From Mycetocola saprophilus (GTDB lineage Bacteria > Actinomycetota > Actinomycetes > Actinomycetales > Microbacteriaceae), in the NCBI RefSeq assembly GCF_000718085.1, contig NZ_JOEC01000003.1, forward strand, positions 62,001 through 126,000: a stretch of DNA of 64,000 nucleotides, read 5' to 3'. This document shows, piece by piece, positions 25,605 to 34,209 of the stretch. The notes beneath the pieces were generated by a model, which worked only from the letters and a program-made list of their open reading frames with translations, had not been told where the DNA came from and made no database searches. The position numbers were made by a program, and so were the translations under genes. Numbering within the stretch: the stretch's first letter is position 1; each line of letters starts with the position of its first letter.

Positions 25605-25618
25605 TCCAATTAATTGGA
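25605..25618. promoter_or_regulatory. 14-bp palindrome, candidate ROK operator
   Basis: TCCAATTAATTGGA, perfectly symmetrical, in the A+T-rich 117-base gap between the ROK regulator stop and the M81 peptidase start. A+T-rich symmetric sites of this kind are typical for NagC/Mlc-like ROK repressors. Probably controls the peptidase-transport operon. Confidence 0.55.
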
Positions 25619-25639
25619 TTAAGTTTCTACGAAATCAAA

Positions 25640-26911
25640 TTAACTTGCGTTGGCGCGCAGCTCCGCATCGATCCGAGCCGGGTCCACAATCTCCTCCAGC
25701 AGTGCCCAGCCGATCCCCTGCACACCGCCGGTCCAGCCAATTTCACTCACCGAGACATCGAGGAAGTCCGTGGCCATCGGCAGACACTGCGTGTAGATCG
25801 CCTGGCGCACCCCGGCCACAAACGCCTCGGACTGGGAGAGCTTGCCGCCGAGCACCAGGGCCTCGGGATTGAAGAAGTTGACAATCGTCGCCAGCACCTC
25901 GCCGGTGCGTCGTCCGGCATCACGCAGGTAGCGGGTGGCCAGGGGGTGGGCGTCGCAGGCGATCGCGATCAGCTCGTTCATCGACTCAACTTCAACCCCC
26001 TCCTCGCGCAGTGAATCGAGGATCGCCGATCCGCTGGCGATCACATCGAGGCACCCCAGGCGTCCACAGGAACACGGGATCGGCTCGGCATCGCTCAGCG
26101 AGACGTGGCTGATATCCCCGGCAATCCCGCGGAACCCGCGGTGCAGGGCACCCGAGGCGATCACGCCGCAGCCGATTCCGGTTCCGGCTTTGACAAACAC
26201 CAGGTTGTCAATGTTTTGGCCGCGGTAGACGTACTCCCCCAGCGCCATAATGTTGGCGTCGTTGTCCACCCGGGCGGGCAGTCCCGAGTAGGACTCCAGC
26301 AGCTCGCGCACGGCGACACCGTTCCAGCCGGGCATCCGCGAGGGCGCCACCAGCTTGCCGGTGCGGGAGTCCACCGGGCCCGGCAGTCCCATCGCGATAC
26401 CGGCGAGTTCCAGGCCCTCCCCGGCCTCAGCCACCAGCGCCCGACTGCGCTCGACCAGCTGGCGCACCACGGCCTCGGGTCCGTCAATCAGCGAGACGGT
26501 TTCCAGGGACTGGGCGATCAGCCGGGCGCGACGATCCATGACCCCGAGGGACGCATGATGCTCCCCCAAGTCGATGCCGACAACCACCTGATTGCCCACC
26601 TTGAGCGACAGCGAGCGCGGCTTGCGTCCACCGGTGGATTCCCCCTTGCCGGTTTCCTCGAGGTAGCCGGCGGCGATCAGTTCCTCCACCCGCATCGCGA
26701 CGGTGGAGGCCGAGACGCCGGACAGGCGCGCGAGTTCGGCACGGGAGGAGGCCTGCCCGGTCCGGATCAGGTGGAACAGGGACCCGGCGCTCGCCCCGGC
26801 GTTCTGCGCAGCGGCGGCCTTGCCGCCCCCGCGACGCCCGGGCACCACCGGTTCCGCGGGCACCGCCTGGCGTGGTTCGACCGATGCGGTGGGGACGGGA
26901 TTCGCGGTCAC
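25640..26911 (-). CDS. ROK family transcriptional regulator
   Basis: A 423-residue NagC/XylR-type regulator. A winged helix-turn-helix at residues about 45-105 (RAELARLSGVSASTVAMRVE, then AGYLEETGKGESTGGRK) is followed by a ROK domain. That domain has VVGIDLGEHHASLGV, RVDNDANIMALGEY, VKAGTGIGCGVIASG and the zinc motif CSCGRLGCL. The frame stays open on the minus strand far upstream to 28444. The real start is GTG 26911, with AGGAGG five bases upstream. It presumably senses a sugar or sugar-phosphate made from the imported ligand and controls the seven-gene cluster below it. Confidence 0.92.
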   Translation of the reverse strand: MTANPVPTASVEPRQAVPAEPVVPGRRGGGKAAAAQNAGASAGSLFHLIRTGQASSRAELARLSGVSASTVAMRVEELIAAGYLEETGKGESTGGRKPRSLSLKVGNQVVVGIDLGEHHASLGVMDRRARLIAQSLETVSLIDGPEAVVRQLVERSRALVAEAGEGLELAGIAMGLPGPVDSRTGKLVAPSRMPGWNGVAVRELLESYSGLPARVDNDANIMALGEYVYRGQNIDNLVFVKAGTGIGCGVIASGALHRGFRGIAGDISHVSLSDAEPIPCSCGRLGCLDVIASGSAILDSLREEGVEVESMNELIAIACDAHPLATRYLRDAGRRTGEVLATIVNFFNPEALVLGGKLSQSEAFVAGVRQAIYTQCLPMATDFLDVSVSEIGWTGGVQGIGWALLEEIVDPARIDAELRANAS

Positions 26912-27070
26912 GGGGCCTCCTGAAAGCGTGGGTTCTCGCACATTACCGCACTTAGTCCGTGATTGGAGAAAGGTTCTTCGAAACTCGCGGTAATATCGCC
27001 CCGAAGGTCGAAATATGACATTTTCGGCGGGCATCCCCGAGCTCCGAACACCGCGTGCAAGAATGGCCGC

Positions 27071-28540
27071 ATGTACCTGTCGATCACCCTCACCGGCTCC
27101 CACGCCTCGGGGCTGAACCACCTCCTGCACAAGCACCCCGATCGGGTGCATCGGCGCGAAAAGAATGGCAGCACGGCCACCGTGTTTACCCCGGTCTTCG
27201 AGCCCGATCGCGTCACCGTCGGGCTGCTGCTTGAGGTCGACCCGATCGGGCTGGTGCGCGGGCAGGGGGCCGCGCGGGATTCGTTTACTCTCGGCCAGTA
27301 TGTAAACGACCGGCCCTACGCCGCCAACTCGCTGCTCGCGGTCGCGCTGCGGCAGAGCTTCTCCACCGCGTTTGCCGGGAACTCCACGGCGCGTGCGGAC
27401 ATCGTGGACATCCCGCTTCCGCTGCGCTTCGAGATTCCCGCGCTGCCGGGCGACACCCTGATTCGTGAGCTGTTTGAGCCGCTGGGATGGCGGGTGAGCG
27501 AGACCGAGGTGCCGCTTGATCCCGAGATCCCCGCCTGGGGCTCGGCCGCGGTGCGCCGGGTGGTCCTGGAACAGGACATCGTGCTGGCCCGCGCCCTCAG
27601 CCAGCTCTACGTCCTGTTGCCGGTACTCGATGGGGCCAAGCACTACTGGGTGGATCAGAGCGAAACCCAGACCCTGCTGCGTCACGGCGGCGACTGGCTC
27701 GCGAGCCACCCCCGGCGCGAGCTGATCCTGCGCCGCGCGCTCATCCATCAGGGTGAGTATGTGGACGAGGCGATCGCGGCCCTGGATGGGGTGGCGGACG
27801 CACCGGGCGTACCGGGGGCACCGGCCACGTCGGCCATCGGTGTCGTGGCGAGCGCGACCGGTTCCGCGGCTAACAAGACCGGTCCCGCAGCAAGCGCGAC
27901 CGACCCCGCGGCGAGTGCCACCCCGCGCGTCTCCCTCGCCCGCGAGCGGCGCGACGGCATCCTGGCCCGGCTGCGCGAACTGCCGGTGTCCACCGTGGTC
28001 GACATGGGCTGTGGCCAGGGGGCGCTGCTGAACGTCCTGCTGCGTGATGCCCGCTTCACCCGCGTGATCGGCGCCGACGTGTCCCCGAGCGTGCTCGCCC
28101 AGGCCGAACGCGCGCTGGGCCTGGACCGGATGCCCGAGACGCAGCGTGCGCGGCTGGAACTCGTCCAGTCCTCGCTCACCTACCGGGATGACCGCCTGGC
28201 CGGGGCCGACGCGATGGTGCTGATGGAGGTCATCGAACACCTGGACGCCGAGCGCCTGCCCCGGCTCGAACTCGCCGTCTTTGCCCATGCCCGGCCCGCC
28301 CACGTGCTGGTGAGTACCCCGAATGCCGAGTACAACGTGCACTATCCGGGCCTGGCCCCCGGGTCCTTCCGGCACACCGATCACCGCTTCGAGTGGACCC
28401 GCGCCGAGTTTGCCAACTGGGCCGAACGGGTGGCCGCCGAACACGGCTACCGGGTGGCCTATTCGGGCCTGGGCCCCGAGGATCCCGCCACGGGTGCCCC
28501 GACCCAGCTCGCAACCTTCACCCGGGCGGGCACCGTATGA
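27071..28540 (+). CDS. hen1: 3'-terminal RNA ribose 2'-O-methyltransferase Hen1
   Basis: A 489-residue bacterial Hen1. It methylates the 2'-OH of the 3' end of a cleaved RNA before Pnkp reseals it, protecting the repaired RNA from being cut again at the same place. It has the N-terminal domain of bacterial Hen1 (MYLSITLTGSHASGLNHLLH, DPIGLVRG) that activates Pnkp ligase. A variable Ala/Thr/Pro linker covers residues about 240-290. The C-terminal SAM methyltransferase has VDMGCGQGALL, the metal-binding LMEVIEHLDAERL, VLVSTPNAEYN, and RHTDHRFEWTRAEF. I chose the ATG at 27071; the frame upstream is open but unlike the family. Pnkp starts 37 bases downstream. Confidence 0.95.
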   Translation: MYLSITLTGSHASGLNHLLHKHPDRVHRREKNGSTATVFTPVFEPDRVTVGLLLEVDPIGLVRGQGAARDSFTLGQYVNDRPYAANSLLAVALRQSFSTAFAGNSTARADIVDIPLPLRFEIPALPGDTLIRELFEPLGWRVSETEVPLDPEIPAWGSAAVRRVVLEQDIVLARALSQLYVLLPVLDGAKHYWVDQSETQTLLRHGGDWLASHPRRELILRRALIHQGEYVDEAIAALDGVADAPGVPGAPATSAIGVVASATGSAANKTGPAASATDPAASATPRVSLARERRDGILARLRELPVSTVVDMGCGQGALLNVLLRDARFTRVIGADVSPSVLAQAERALGLDRMPETQRARLELVQSSLTYRDDRLAGADAMVLMEVIEHLDAERLPRLELAVFAHARPAHVLVSTPNAEYNVHYPGLAPGSFRHTDHRFEWTRAEFANWAERVAAEHGYRVAYSGLGPEDPATGAPTQLATFTRAGTV

Positions 28541-28577
28541 GCGCCGTTACCCCCACCGAATTCCGAGGAGCATCCGC

Positions 28578-31346
28578 ATGAGCGAGTCCATCACGCCGAT
28601 CGAGGTACGCATCCCCGAGGTGTCGCTGGTCCTGCTGGTCGGGGCCTCCGGCTCGGGAAAGTCGACGTTCGGGCGGGAGAAGTTTGCCCCGTTCGAGGTG
28701 GTGTCCAGCGACTTCTGTCGCGGCCTGGTCGCCGGGGACGAAAACGATCAGTCGGCCAGTAAGGACGCCTTCGACGTACTCGAGTACATCGTGGGCAAGC
28801 GCCTGGCCGCCGGCCGGCTCACCGTGGTGGATGCCACCAACGTGCAGCCGGGCTCGCGCGCCTCGCTGATCAACCTGGCCCGCGCTCACGATGTGCTCCC
28901 GGTCGCGATTGTCCTGGACATGCCCGAGCAGGTCTGCCGCGAACGCAATCGCCTTCGCCCCGACCGCCAAAACTCCGACGCTGTCATCACCCGACAGCGC
29001 GATGCCCTCCGCCGCTCCCGTAAGTCGATGGGCCGTGAGGGTCTGCGCGGCGTTCACGTGCTCTCCTCCCCCGAGGAGGCGGATGCCGCTGTCATTGTGC
29101 GCGAGAAACTGCGCACCGATCTGACCGATCAGCACGGACCCTTCGACGCGATCGGCGACGTGCACGGCTGCCTGAGCGAGCTGGAAACCCTGCTCACCAC
29201 CCTGGGCTATACCCTCACCAGAGATAATGCCGGTCGCCCCATCGACGCCGAGCATCCCCAGGGACGCCGGGTGATCCTGCTGGGCGACCTGGTGGATCGC
29301 GGCCCCGATTCGGTGGGCGTGCTGCGCCTGGCGATGGGCATGCACGCCGCCGGCCATGCGCTGGTGGTGCCCGGAAACCACGAGCAGGCGCTGATCAACG
29401 CGCTGGGTGGCAAGAAGGTCAACCTGTCACACGGGCTGGGCGACACCCTGGCCCAGCTCGCCGCCGAACCGAAGGAGTTCACCGACGCTGTGCGCGCCTG
29501 GCTGTACTCGCTGGTCTCGCACCTGGTGCTGGATGACGGCAACCTGGTGGTGGCCCACGCGGGGCTCAAGGAGGCCTATCACGGCCGCAGCTCGGGCCGG
29601 GTGCGCAGCTTCGCGCTGTACGGGGACACCACCGGGGAGGTGGATGAGTATGACCTGCCGATCCGTCTGCCCTGGCAGCGTGACTACCGCGGATCCGCCG
29701 TGGTGCTCTACGGCCACACCCCGATGCTCACCCCGCGCTGGGTCAACAACACGCTGTGCCTGGACACCGGCTGCGCCTTCGGTAACGCCCTGAGCGCGCT
29801 GCGCTATCCCGAGCGGGAGATCGTCCAGGTGCCGGCCGAGCGCGTCTATGCCGAATCGCGGCGTCCGCTGGGCGATCCCGAGGACGTGCCGGTGCCCGCG
29901 GGGCGGGGACCGGCCACGGCATCCGTGCCCGAACAGGCCACGGTGCCCGCGACCTCAATCGCACCGGCCACGGGATCCGAACCCGCATCCTCCGACGGCA
30001 CGGCACCCGCACACCCCGAGGCGGGAACCCTGGATCGGTCCGCTTTGGGGAACGCATCGCTGCTCGGTGGGCCCCGGGCCGCCCGTCCTCCCCGCGAGCG
30101 CGCCGCCGATGAGCTGCGCCTCGACGACGTCCTGGGCCGCCGCTCGATCGAGACCGGACTACACGGCCGGGTCGCGATCCGCTCGGACAACGCCGCCGGT
30201 GCCCTGGAGGTCATGAGCCGCTTTGCGCTCTCCCCCAACCTGCTGCCCACCCTGCCCGCGACCATGGCCCCCGTGGAGACCAGCCGCGAGGAGGGCTACC
30301 TGGAGTATCCGACCGAGGCGTTTGCCGGATACCGGGCCGCCGGGATCACCGATCTGATCGCCGAGGAGAAGCACATGGGCTCCCGCGCCCACGTGCTGGT
30401 GTGCCGGGACGCGGAAGCGGCCGCCCGCGTGCTGGGCACCACCGCGGATACCACCGGCGCAATCTATACCCGCACCGGCCGCGCATTCTTCGACCCGGCC
30501 ACCACCGAGGTGTTGCTGGGCCGGATCCGCGCCGCCGCCGACACCGCCGGCCTCTGGGACACCCTCGACACCGACTGGCTGCTGCTGGATGGCGAGCTGC
30601 TGCCCTGGTCGCTCAAGGCCGAGGACCTTCTGCGCGGCACCTACGCGGCCACCGCCGCCGCGGGTCGGGCGAGCCTCGGTGCCGCCGGGGCCGACCTGGC
30701 CCGGGCCCTCGCCCGCGGGGTCGAGGTCGAGCAGGAGGCCGAGCGAACCGCGTCCCGGCTCGGTCACATCGAGGACTTCGCCGACGCCTACCGCCGTTAT
30801 GTCTGGCCGGTGGAGGGCCTGGACGGGGTGGAATTTGCCCCGTTCCAGCTGCTCGCCTCCCGCGGCGCCGTGCACCATGAACGCGATCACGGCTGGCACC
30901 TGGACATCGCCGACGCCCTGATCGCCGCCGACCCGACAACGTTCCGCACCACCCGGCGGCTGCGCATCAACGCGGCCGACCCCAACGAGGTTTCCGCCGC
31001 CACCACCTGGTGGCTCGATCTGACCGCGGCCGGCGGGGAAGGCATGGTGGTCAAGCCGTTTGCGGGCACCAGCTTCGATAAGCACGGACTCGTGCAGCCC
31101 GGGCTCAAGGTGCGCGGACGCGAGTATCTGCGCCTGATCTACGGTCCCGACTACACAGATCCGGGCCAGCTTTCCCGGCTGCGCGATCGCCACCTGGGGC
31201 AGAAGCGCTCCCTCGCGCTGCGCGAGCACGCGCTGGGCGTCGAGGCGCTCACCCGGTTTGTCCAGGGCGAGCCGCTGTGGCGAGTACACGAGGCGGTTTT
31301 TGGCATTCTCGCATTGGAATCCGAGCCGGTGGATCCGCGACTCTGA
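28578..31346 (+). CDS. pnkp: Polynucleotide kinase-phosphatase-ligase Pnkp (RNA repair)
   Basis: A 922-residue trifunctional RNA end-healing and sealing enzyme, partner of Hen1. Domain order: a 5'-kinase with P-loop GASGSGKST (residues 22-30), and a 2',3'-phosphatase of the calcineurin type with GDVHGC (~193), LLGDLVDRG (~235), VPGNHEQA, VVAHAGL and YGHTPM. A Pro/Ala/Thr linker at about 435-485 leads to a ligase-type adenylyltransferase with the nucleotidyl-lysine motif EEKHMGSRA near 598. Motif GGEGMVVKPF and a C-terminal module follow. All three catalytic signatures look intact. The start is chosen at ATG 28578, with GAGGAG upstream. It repairs tRNAs broken by ribotoxins in the studied systems. 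Confidence 0.95.
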   Translation: MSESITPIEVRIPEVSLVLLVGASGSGKSTFGREKFAPFEVVSSDFCRGLVAGDENDQSASKDAFDVLEYIVGKRLAAGRLTVVDATNVQPGSRASLINLARAHDVLPVAIVLDMPEQVCRERNRLRPDRQNSDAVITRQRDALRRSRKSMGREGLRGVHVLSSPEEADAAVIVREKLRTDLTDQHGPFDAIGDVHGCLSELETLLTTLGYTLTRDNAGRPIDAEHPQGRRVILLGDLVDRGPDSVGVLRLAMGMHAAGHALVVPGNHEQALINALGGKKVNLSHGLGDTLAQLAAEPKEFTDAVRAWLYSLVSHLVLDDGNLVVAHAGLKEAYHGRSSGRVRSFALYGDTTGEVDEYDLPIRLPWQRDYRGSAVVLYGHTPMLTPRWVNNTLCLDTGCAFGNALSALRYPEREIVQVPAERVYAESRRPLGDPEDVPVPAGRGPATASVPEQATVPATSIAPATGSEPASSDGTAPAHPEAGTLDRSALGNASLLGGPRAARPPRERAADELRLDDVLGRRSIETGLHGRVAIRSDNAAGALEVMSRFALSPNLLPTLPATMAPVETSREEGYLEYPTEAFAGYRAAGITDLIAEEKHMGSRAHVLVCRDAEAAARVLGTTADTTGAIYTRTGRAFFDPATTEVLLGRIRAAADTAGLWDTLDTDWLLLDGELLPWSLKAEDLLRGTYAATAAAGRASLGAAGADLARALARGVEVEQEAERTASRLGHIEDFADAYRRYVWPVEGLDGVEFAPFQLLASRGAVHHERDHGWHLDIADALIAADPTTFRTTRRLRINAADPNEVSAATTWWLDLTAAGGEGMVVKPFAGTSFDKHGLVQPGLKVRGREYLRLIYGPDYTDPGQLSRLRDRHLGQKRSLALREHALGVEALTRFVQGEPLWRVHEAVFGILALESEPVDPRL

Positions 31347-31405
31347 TTCGCGCCGGGCGGCCCCAACGCTACCGTTCGTTTACCCACGAAGCGTAAACTA
31401 ACCAA

Positions 31406-33130
31406 ATGGAATTTGCGCTCATGCTCGTGGTTGGTGTGTTCATTCTCGTGCTGGTGAGCGTCTTCGCAAACCGGCTGGGAGTGGCGGCACCGCTGATCCT
31501 GGTGGTGGTGGGTGTGGGGATGAGCTTCCTGCCCTGGCTGCCGCCGGACTTCCACATCGACCCGTGGATCATCCTGGTGGTGGTGCTTCCCCCGCTGCTG
31601 TACTCCTCGGCGGTGAACGTCCCGCTGATGGACTTTAGGCGGAACCTGCGCCCGATCGGCTGGCTGTCCATCGTGCAGGTCATCGTGACCGCGCTGCTGG
31701 TGGGTCTGATCATGAACGCGCTGATCCCCGACCTCGGCTTTGCCCTGGGTGTGGCCCTCGGCGCCGTGGTGAGCCCAACCGATGCTGTGGCGGCCACCTC
31801 GATCGCCAAGCGGCTGGGTCTGCCCACCCGCCTGGTCACCCTCCTCGAAGGCGAGAGCCTGGTCAACGACGCATCGGCCCTGGTGCTGCTGCGCACGGCC
31901 GTGGCCGCGACCGCCGGCGCCGTCTCGATCTGGGGCGCGCTGGGCGACTTCCTCTACGCGGCGGCCCTGGCCATCGTGATCGGTGTGATCGCCGGATACG
32001 TCACCGTGTGGATCCGCTCGAAGATCAACGATCCGGTACTCAACACCGCGCTGTCCTTTGTGGTCCCGTTCGTGGCCTATATTCCGGCCGAGGAATTCCA
32101 CGCGTCGGGTGTGCTGGCGGTGGTGGTCGCGGGTCTGATCACCGGCCATCGAGGCGCCCGCTACTTCCGCGCTCAGGACCGGGTGAGCGAGCGATTGAAC
32201 TGGCGTACGGTGCAGTTCCTGCTGGAAAACGGCGTGTTCCTGGTCATGGGAATGCAGCTCAACAGCCTGCTCGGCGACGCCCGAGCCGGGGTCACCGGTA
32301 CCTGGTGGACCATCGCGATCGGCCTGATCATCACCGCGACCCTGATCCTCCTGCGCTTCCTGTTTGTCACCCCGATGATCTGGGGCCTGCGCTCCGAGGA
32401 ACGCCGCGCGGCGGCGATGCAACCACGGATCGAGAGCGTGAGATCAAAGATCGAGGAGGTGGACAGCGAACGCTGGGATGATGCCCGCAAGGATCGTGCC
32501 CGCCGCCTGCTTGCCCGCCGCAGCGCCGATATTAACTTCCTCACGAACGAGGGTCTGGGGTGGCGGGGTGGCACGGTGATCGCGTGGTCCGGGATGCGCG
32601 GCGTGGTCACCCTGGCCGCCGCCCAGTCGCTGGATCTCAATACCCCACACCGGGCCGAGCTTGTGCTGATCGCCTTCACGGTGGCATTTGTCACCCTGAT
32701 GCTGCAGGGCGGAACCCTGCCCTGGGTGATCCGCAAGCTGGGTGTCTCGGGCCCCACCGCCGAGGCCGAACAGCGCGAACTCCAGTCGCTGATGGCCGAG
32801 ATCAACCAGGCCAGCGAGGCCGCCCTCGCCAGCCCCGAGCTGCGCCGCCCCGACGGCAAGAAGTTCTCCCCCGAGCTGCTCGAACGCACCCGCAAGCAGA
32901 CGGCCGTGCGTGCCGAGTGGACCGCCAAGGTGGAGCAGGAGGATGCCGAGAACGGCATGAGTATCAGCGATGAGTTCCGGGCCCTGCGCCGGGTCATCCT
33001 CGATGCCCAGCGCAACGCCCTGCTGGATGCCCGCTCGACCGGAAACTACAGCTCCCCGCGCCTGGCGGCCGTGCAGCACCTGCTCGACAACGAGGACATC
33101 CGGCTCTCCCCCGGGGAGCAGGGCCACTAG
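31406..33130 (+). CDS. Na+/H+ antiporter, CPA1 (NhaP) family
   Basis: A 574-residue monovalent cation/proton antiporter. It has about 12 hydrophobic segments over the first 440 residues with the CPA1 signature GAVVSPTDAVAATSIAKRLG (near residue 120) and the ion-binding LLEGESLVNDASALV. A further membrane segment AWSGMRGVVTLAAAQSL belongs to the same core. About 140 residues of charged cytoplasmic tail follow, a likely regulatory region. It starts at ATG 31406 and has a single-gene layout with its own terminator. Confidence 0.95.
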   Translation: MEFALMLVVGVFILVLVSVFANRLGVAAPLILVVVGVGMSFLPWLPPDFHIDPWIILVVVLPPLLYSSAVNVPLMDFRRNLRPIGWLSIVQVIVTALLVGLIMNALIPDLGFALGVALGAVVSPTDAVAATSIAKRLGLPTRLVTLLEGESLVNDASALVLLRTAVAATAGAVSIWGALGDFLYAAALAIVIGVIAGYVTVWIRSKINDPVLNTALSFVVPFVAYIPAEEFHASGVLAVVVAGLITGHRGARYFRAQDRVSERLNWRTVQFLLENGVFLVMGMQLNSLLGDARAGVTGTWWTIAIGLIITATLILLRFLFVTPMIWGLRSEERRAAAMQPRIESVRSKIEEVDSERWDDARKDRARRLLARRSADINFLTNEGLGWRGGTVIAWSGMRGVVTLAAAQSLDLNTPHRAELVLIAFTVAFVTLMLQGGTLPWVIRKLGVSGPTAEAEQRELQSLMAEINQASEAALASPELRRPDGKKFSPELLERTRKQTAVRAEWTAKVEQEDAENGMSISDEFRALRRVILDAQRNALLDARSTGNYSSPRLAAVQHLLDNEDIRLSPGEQGH

Positions 33131-33148
33131 GCTCCGCCTCCCGCACAC

Positions 33149-33188
33149 AACAAAACGTCCGCCCCGGCAACGGGACGGACGTTTTGTT
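33149..33188. terminator. Bidirectional terminator
   Basis: An 18-bp stem with one mismatch, left arm starting AACAAAACGTCCG and right arm ending CGGACGTTTTGTT, loop GCAA. It lies between the antiporter (plus) and the anti-sigma gene (minus); A-run and T-run on the two sides suit both strands. Confidence 0.85.
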
Positions 33189-33210
33189 ATTGGCGTGGGG
33201 TGCCGGGCTT

Positions 33211-33459
33211 CTAGCCGTGCGAGGCCTGGATGCTGCGCAGGCGCTCGAGCACCTGGTCGCGCAGATCCTGCGGGGCCGATTCCTTGCAGGCACGCTGGAT
33301 GACCTCGGTCAGGGTGCGGGACAGATCCGCCTCTCCCTGGCAGGACGGGCAGGTTTCCAGGTGCGCCCGAATGTCCGCGGCGTCGGTCTTGCAGACCTCG
33401 TTACGCAGATACTCTTCCAAATTGGTTTTGGCCGCTTCGCAGCCGCAGTCTCCACTCAT
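33211..33459 (-). CDS. Zinc-containing redox anti-sigma factor (RsrA/RshA type)
   Basis: An 82-residue cytoplasmic anti-sigma factor binding SigH. The ZAS motif is clear: His33-x3-Cys37-x2-Cys40 in [12 protein letters not shown], with further cysteines at 5, 7 and 23. Disulfide formation under thiol stress releases zinc and the sigma factor in studied homologues. The start ATG overlaps the sigH stop by four bases (33456-33459), so the pair is translated in balance. Confidence 0.93.
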   Translation of the reverse strand: MSGDCGCEAAKTNLEEYLRNEVCKTDAADIRAHLETCPSCQGEADLSRTLTEVIQRACKESAPQDLRDQVLERLRSIQASHG

Positions 33460-34166
33460 TGACCGCTCCTTGCCTCTGAGGGGATCGAAATCCCACGTTC
33501 GATTGCATAGTCCGCGAGTAACTCGCGCAGGAGGCGACGCCCCCGATGTAGTCGGCTCATGACGGTCCCGACCGGGGTCTTCATGATGTCGGCGATTTCC
33601 TGGTAGGCAAAGCCCTCCACGTCTGCCAGGTACACGGCGAGACGGAAGTCCTCGGGAATCGCCTGCAGCGCTTCCTTCACCGCGCTGTCGGGCATCCGGT
33701 CGATGGCCTCGGCCTCGGCCGAACGCGAGGCGCGCGCGGTGGTGGACTCGGCCCCGCCGAGCTGCCAGTCCTCAAGATCATCGATCGTGCCCTGATAGGG
33801 CTCGCGCTGCTTCTTGCGGTACTGGTTGATGTAGGTGTTGGTGAGAATCCGGTACAGCCAGGCCTTGAGGTTGGTCCCCTGGCGGAACTGACCAAACGCC
33901 GCATAGGCCTTCACGAAGGTTTCCTGCACGAGGTCCTGGGCGTCCGGTGGATTCTTTGTCATCCGCATCGCGGCACCATAGAGTTGGTCAAGGAAGGGCA
34001 GTGCCTGTTCCTCGAACAACGCCCGGGGGTCGTCGCCCGCGGGGGGATTCTGGGATACTTCGTCTTCTGACATCGCAACCCAGTCTACGTCGAGTGCGGT
34101 CCCGGGGTCTGGAAGGTCGCCAATTACCTCCGCAAACTGGTCCCGCACCGGGGTCTGAACTACCAC
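33456..34166 (-). CDS. sigH: ECF RNA polymerase sigma factor SigH/SigR
   Basis: A 236-residue group IV sigma factor directing the thiol-oxidative and heat-stress response. Region 2 is [20 protein letters not shown] to [20 protein letters not shown], almost identical in pattern to SigH/SigR. Region 4 is [20 protein letters not shown] with [14 protein letters not shown]. The GTG start at 34166 is backed by AGGTGG upstream. An internal ATG at 34073 would remove 31 non-conserved residues and may be a second start, as reported for some SigR proteins. Divergent from aroA by 43 bases. No clear GGAA-GTT autoregulatory promoter was found. Confidence 0.95.
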   Translation of the reverse strand: MVVQTPVRDQFAEVIGDLPDPGTALDVDWVAMSEDEVSQNPPAGDDPRALFEEQALPFLDQLYGAAMRMTKNPPDAQDLVQETFVKAYAAFGQFRQGTNLKAWLYRILTNTYINQYRKKQREPYQGTIDDLEDWQLGGAESTTARASRSAEAEAIDRMPDSAVKEALQAIPEDFRLAVYLADVEGFAYQEIADIMKTPVGTVMSRLHRGRRLLRELLADYAIERGISIPSEARSGQ

Positions 34167-34209
34167 CCGTCCACCTTTCCTCGCTTAGTGCCGCTAGATT
34201 AGGTAAACA

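Noticed and set aside
26912..28444. Extension of the ROK regulator frame by about 500 codons upstream
   Set aside because: It runs antisense through hen1, lacks domains, and a strong ribosome site supports the GTG at 26911.
28578..31346. DNA repair polynucleotide kinase/ligase
   Set aside because: Domain order kinase-phosphatase-adenylyltransferase next to hen1 identifies the RNA-repair Pnkp.
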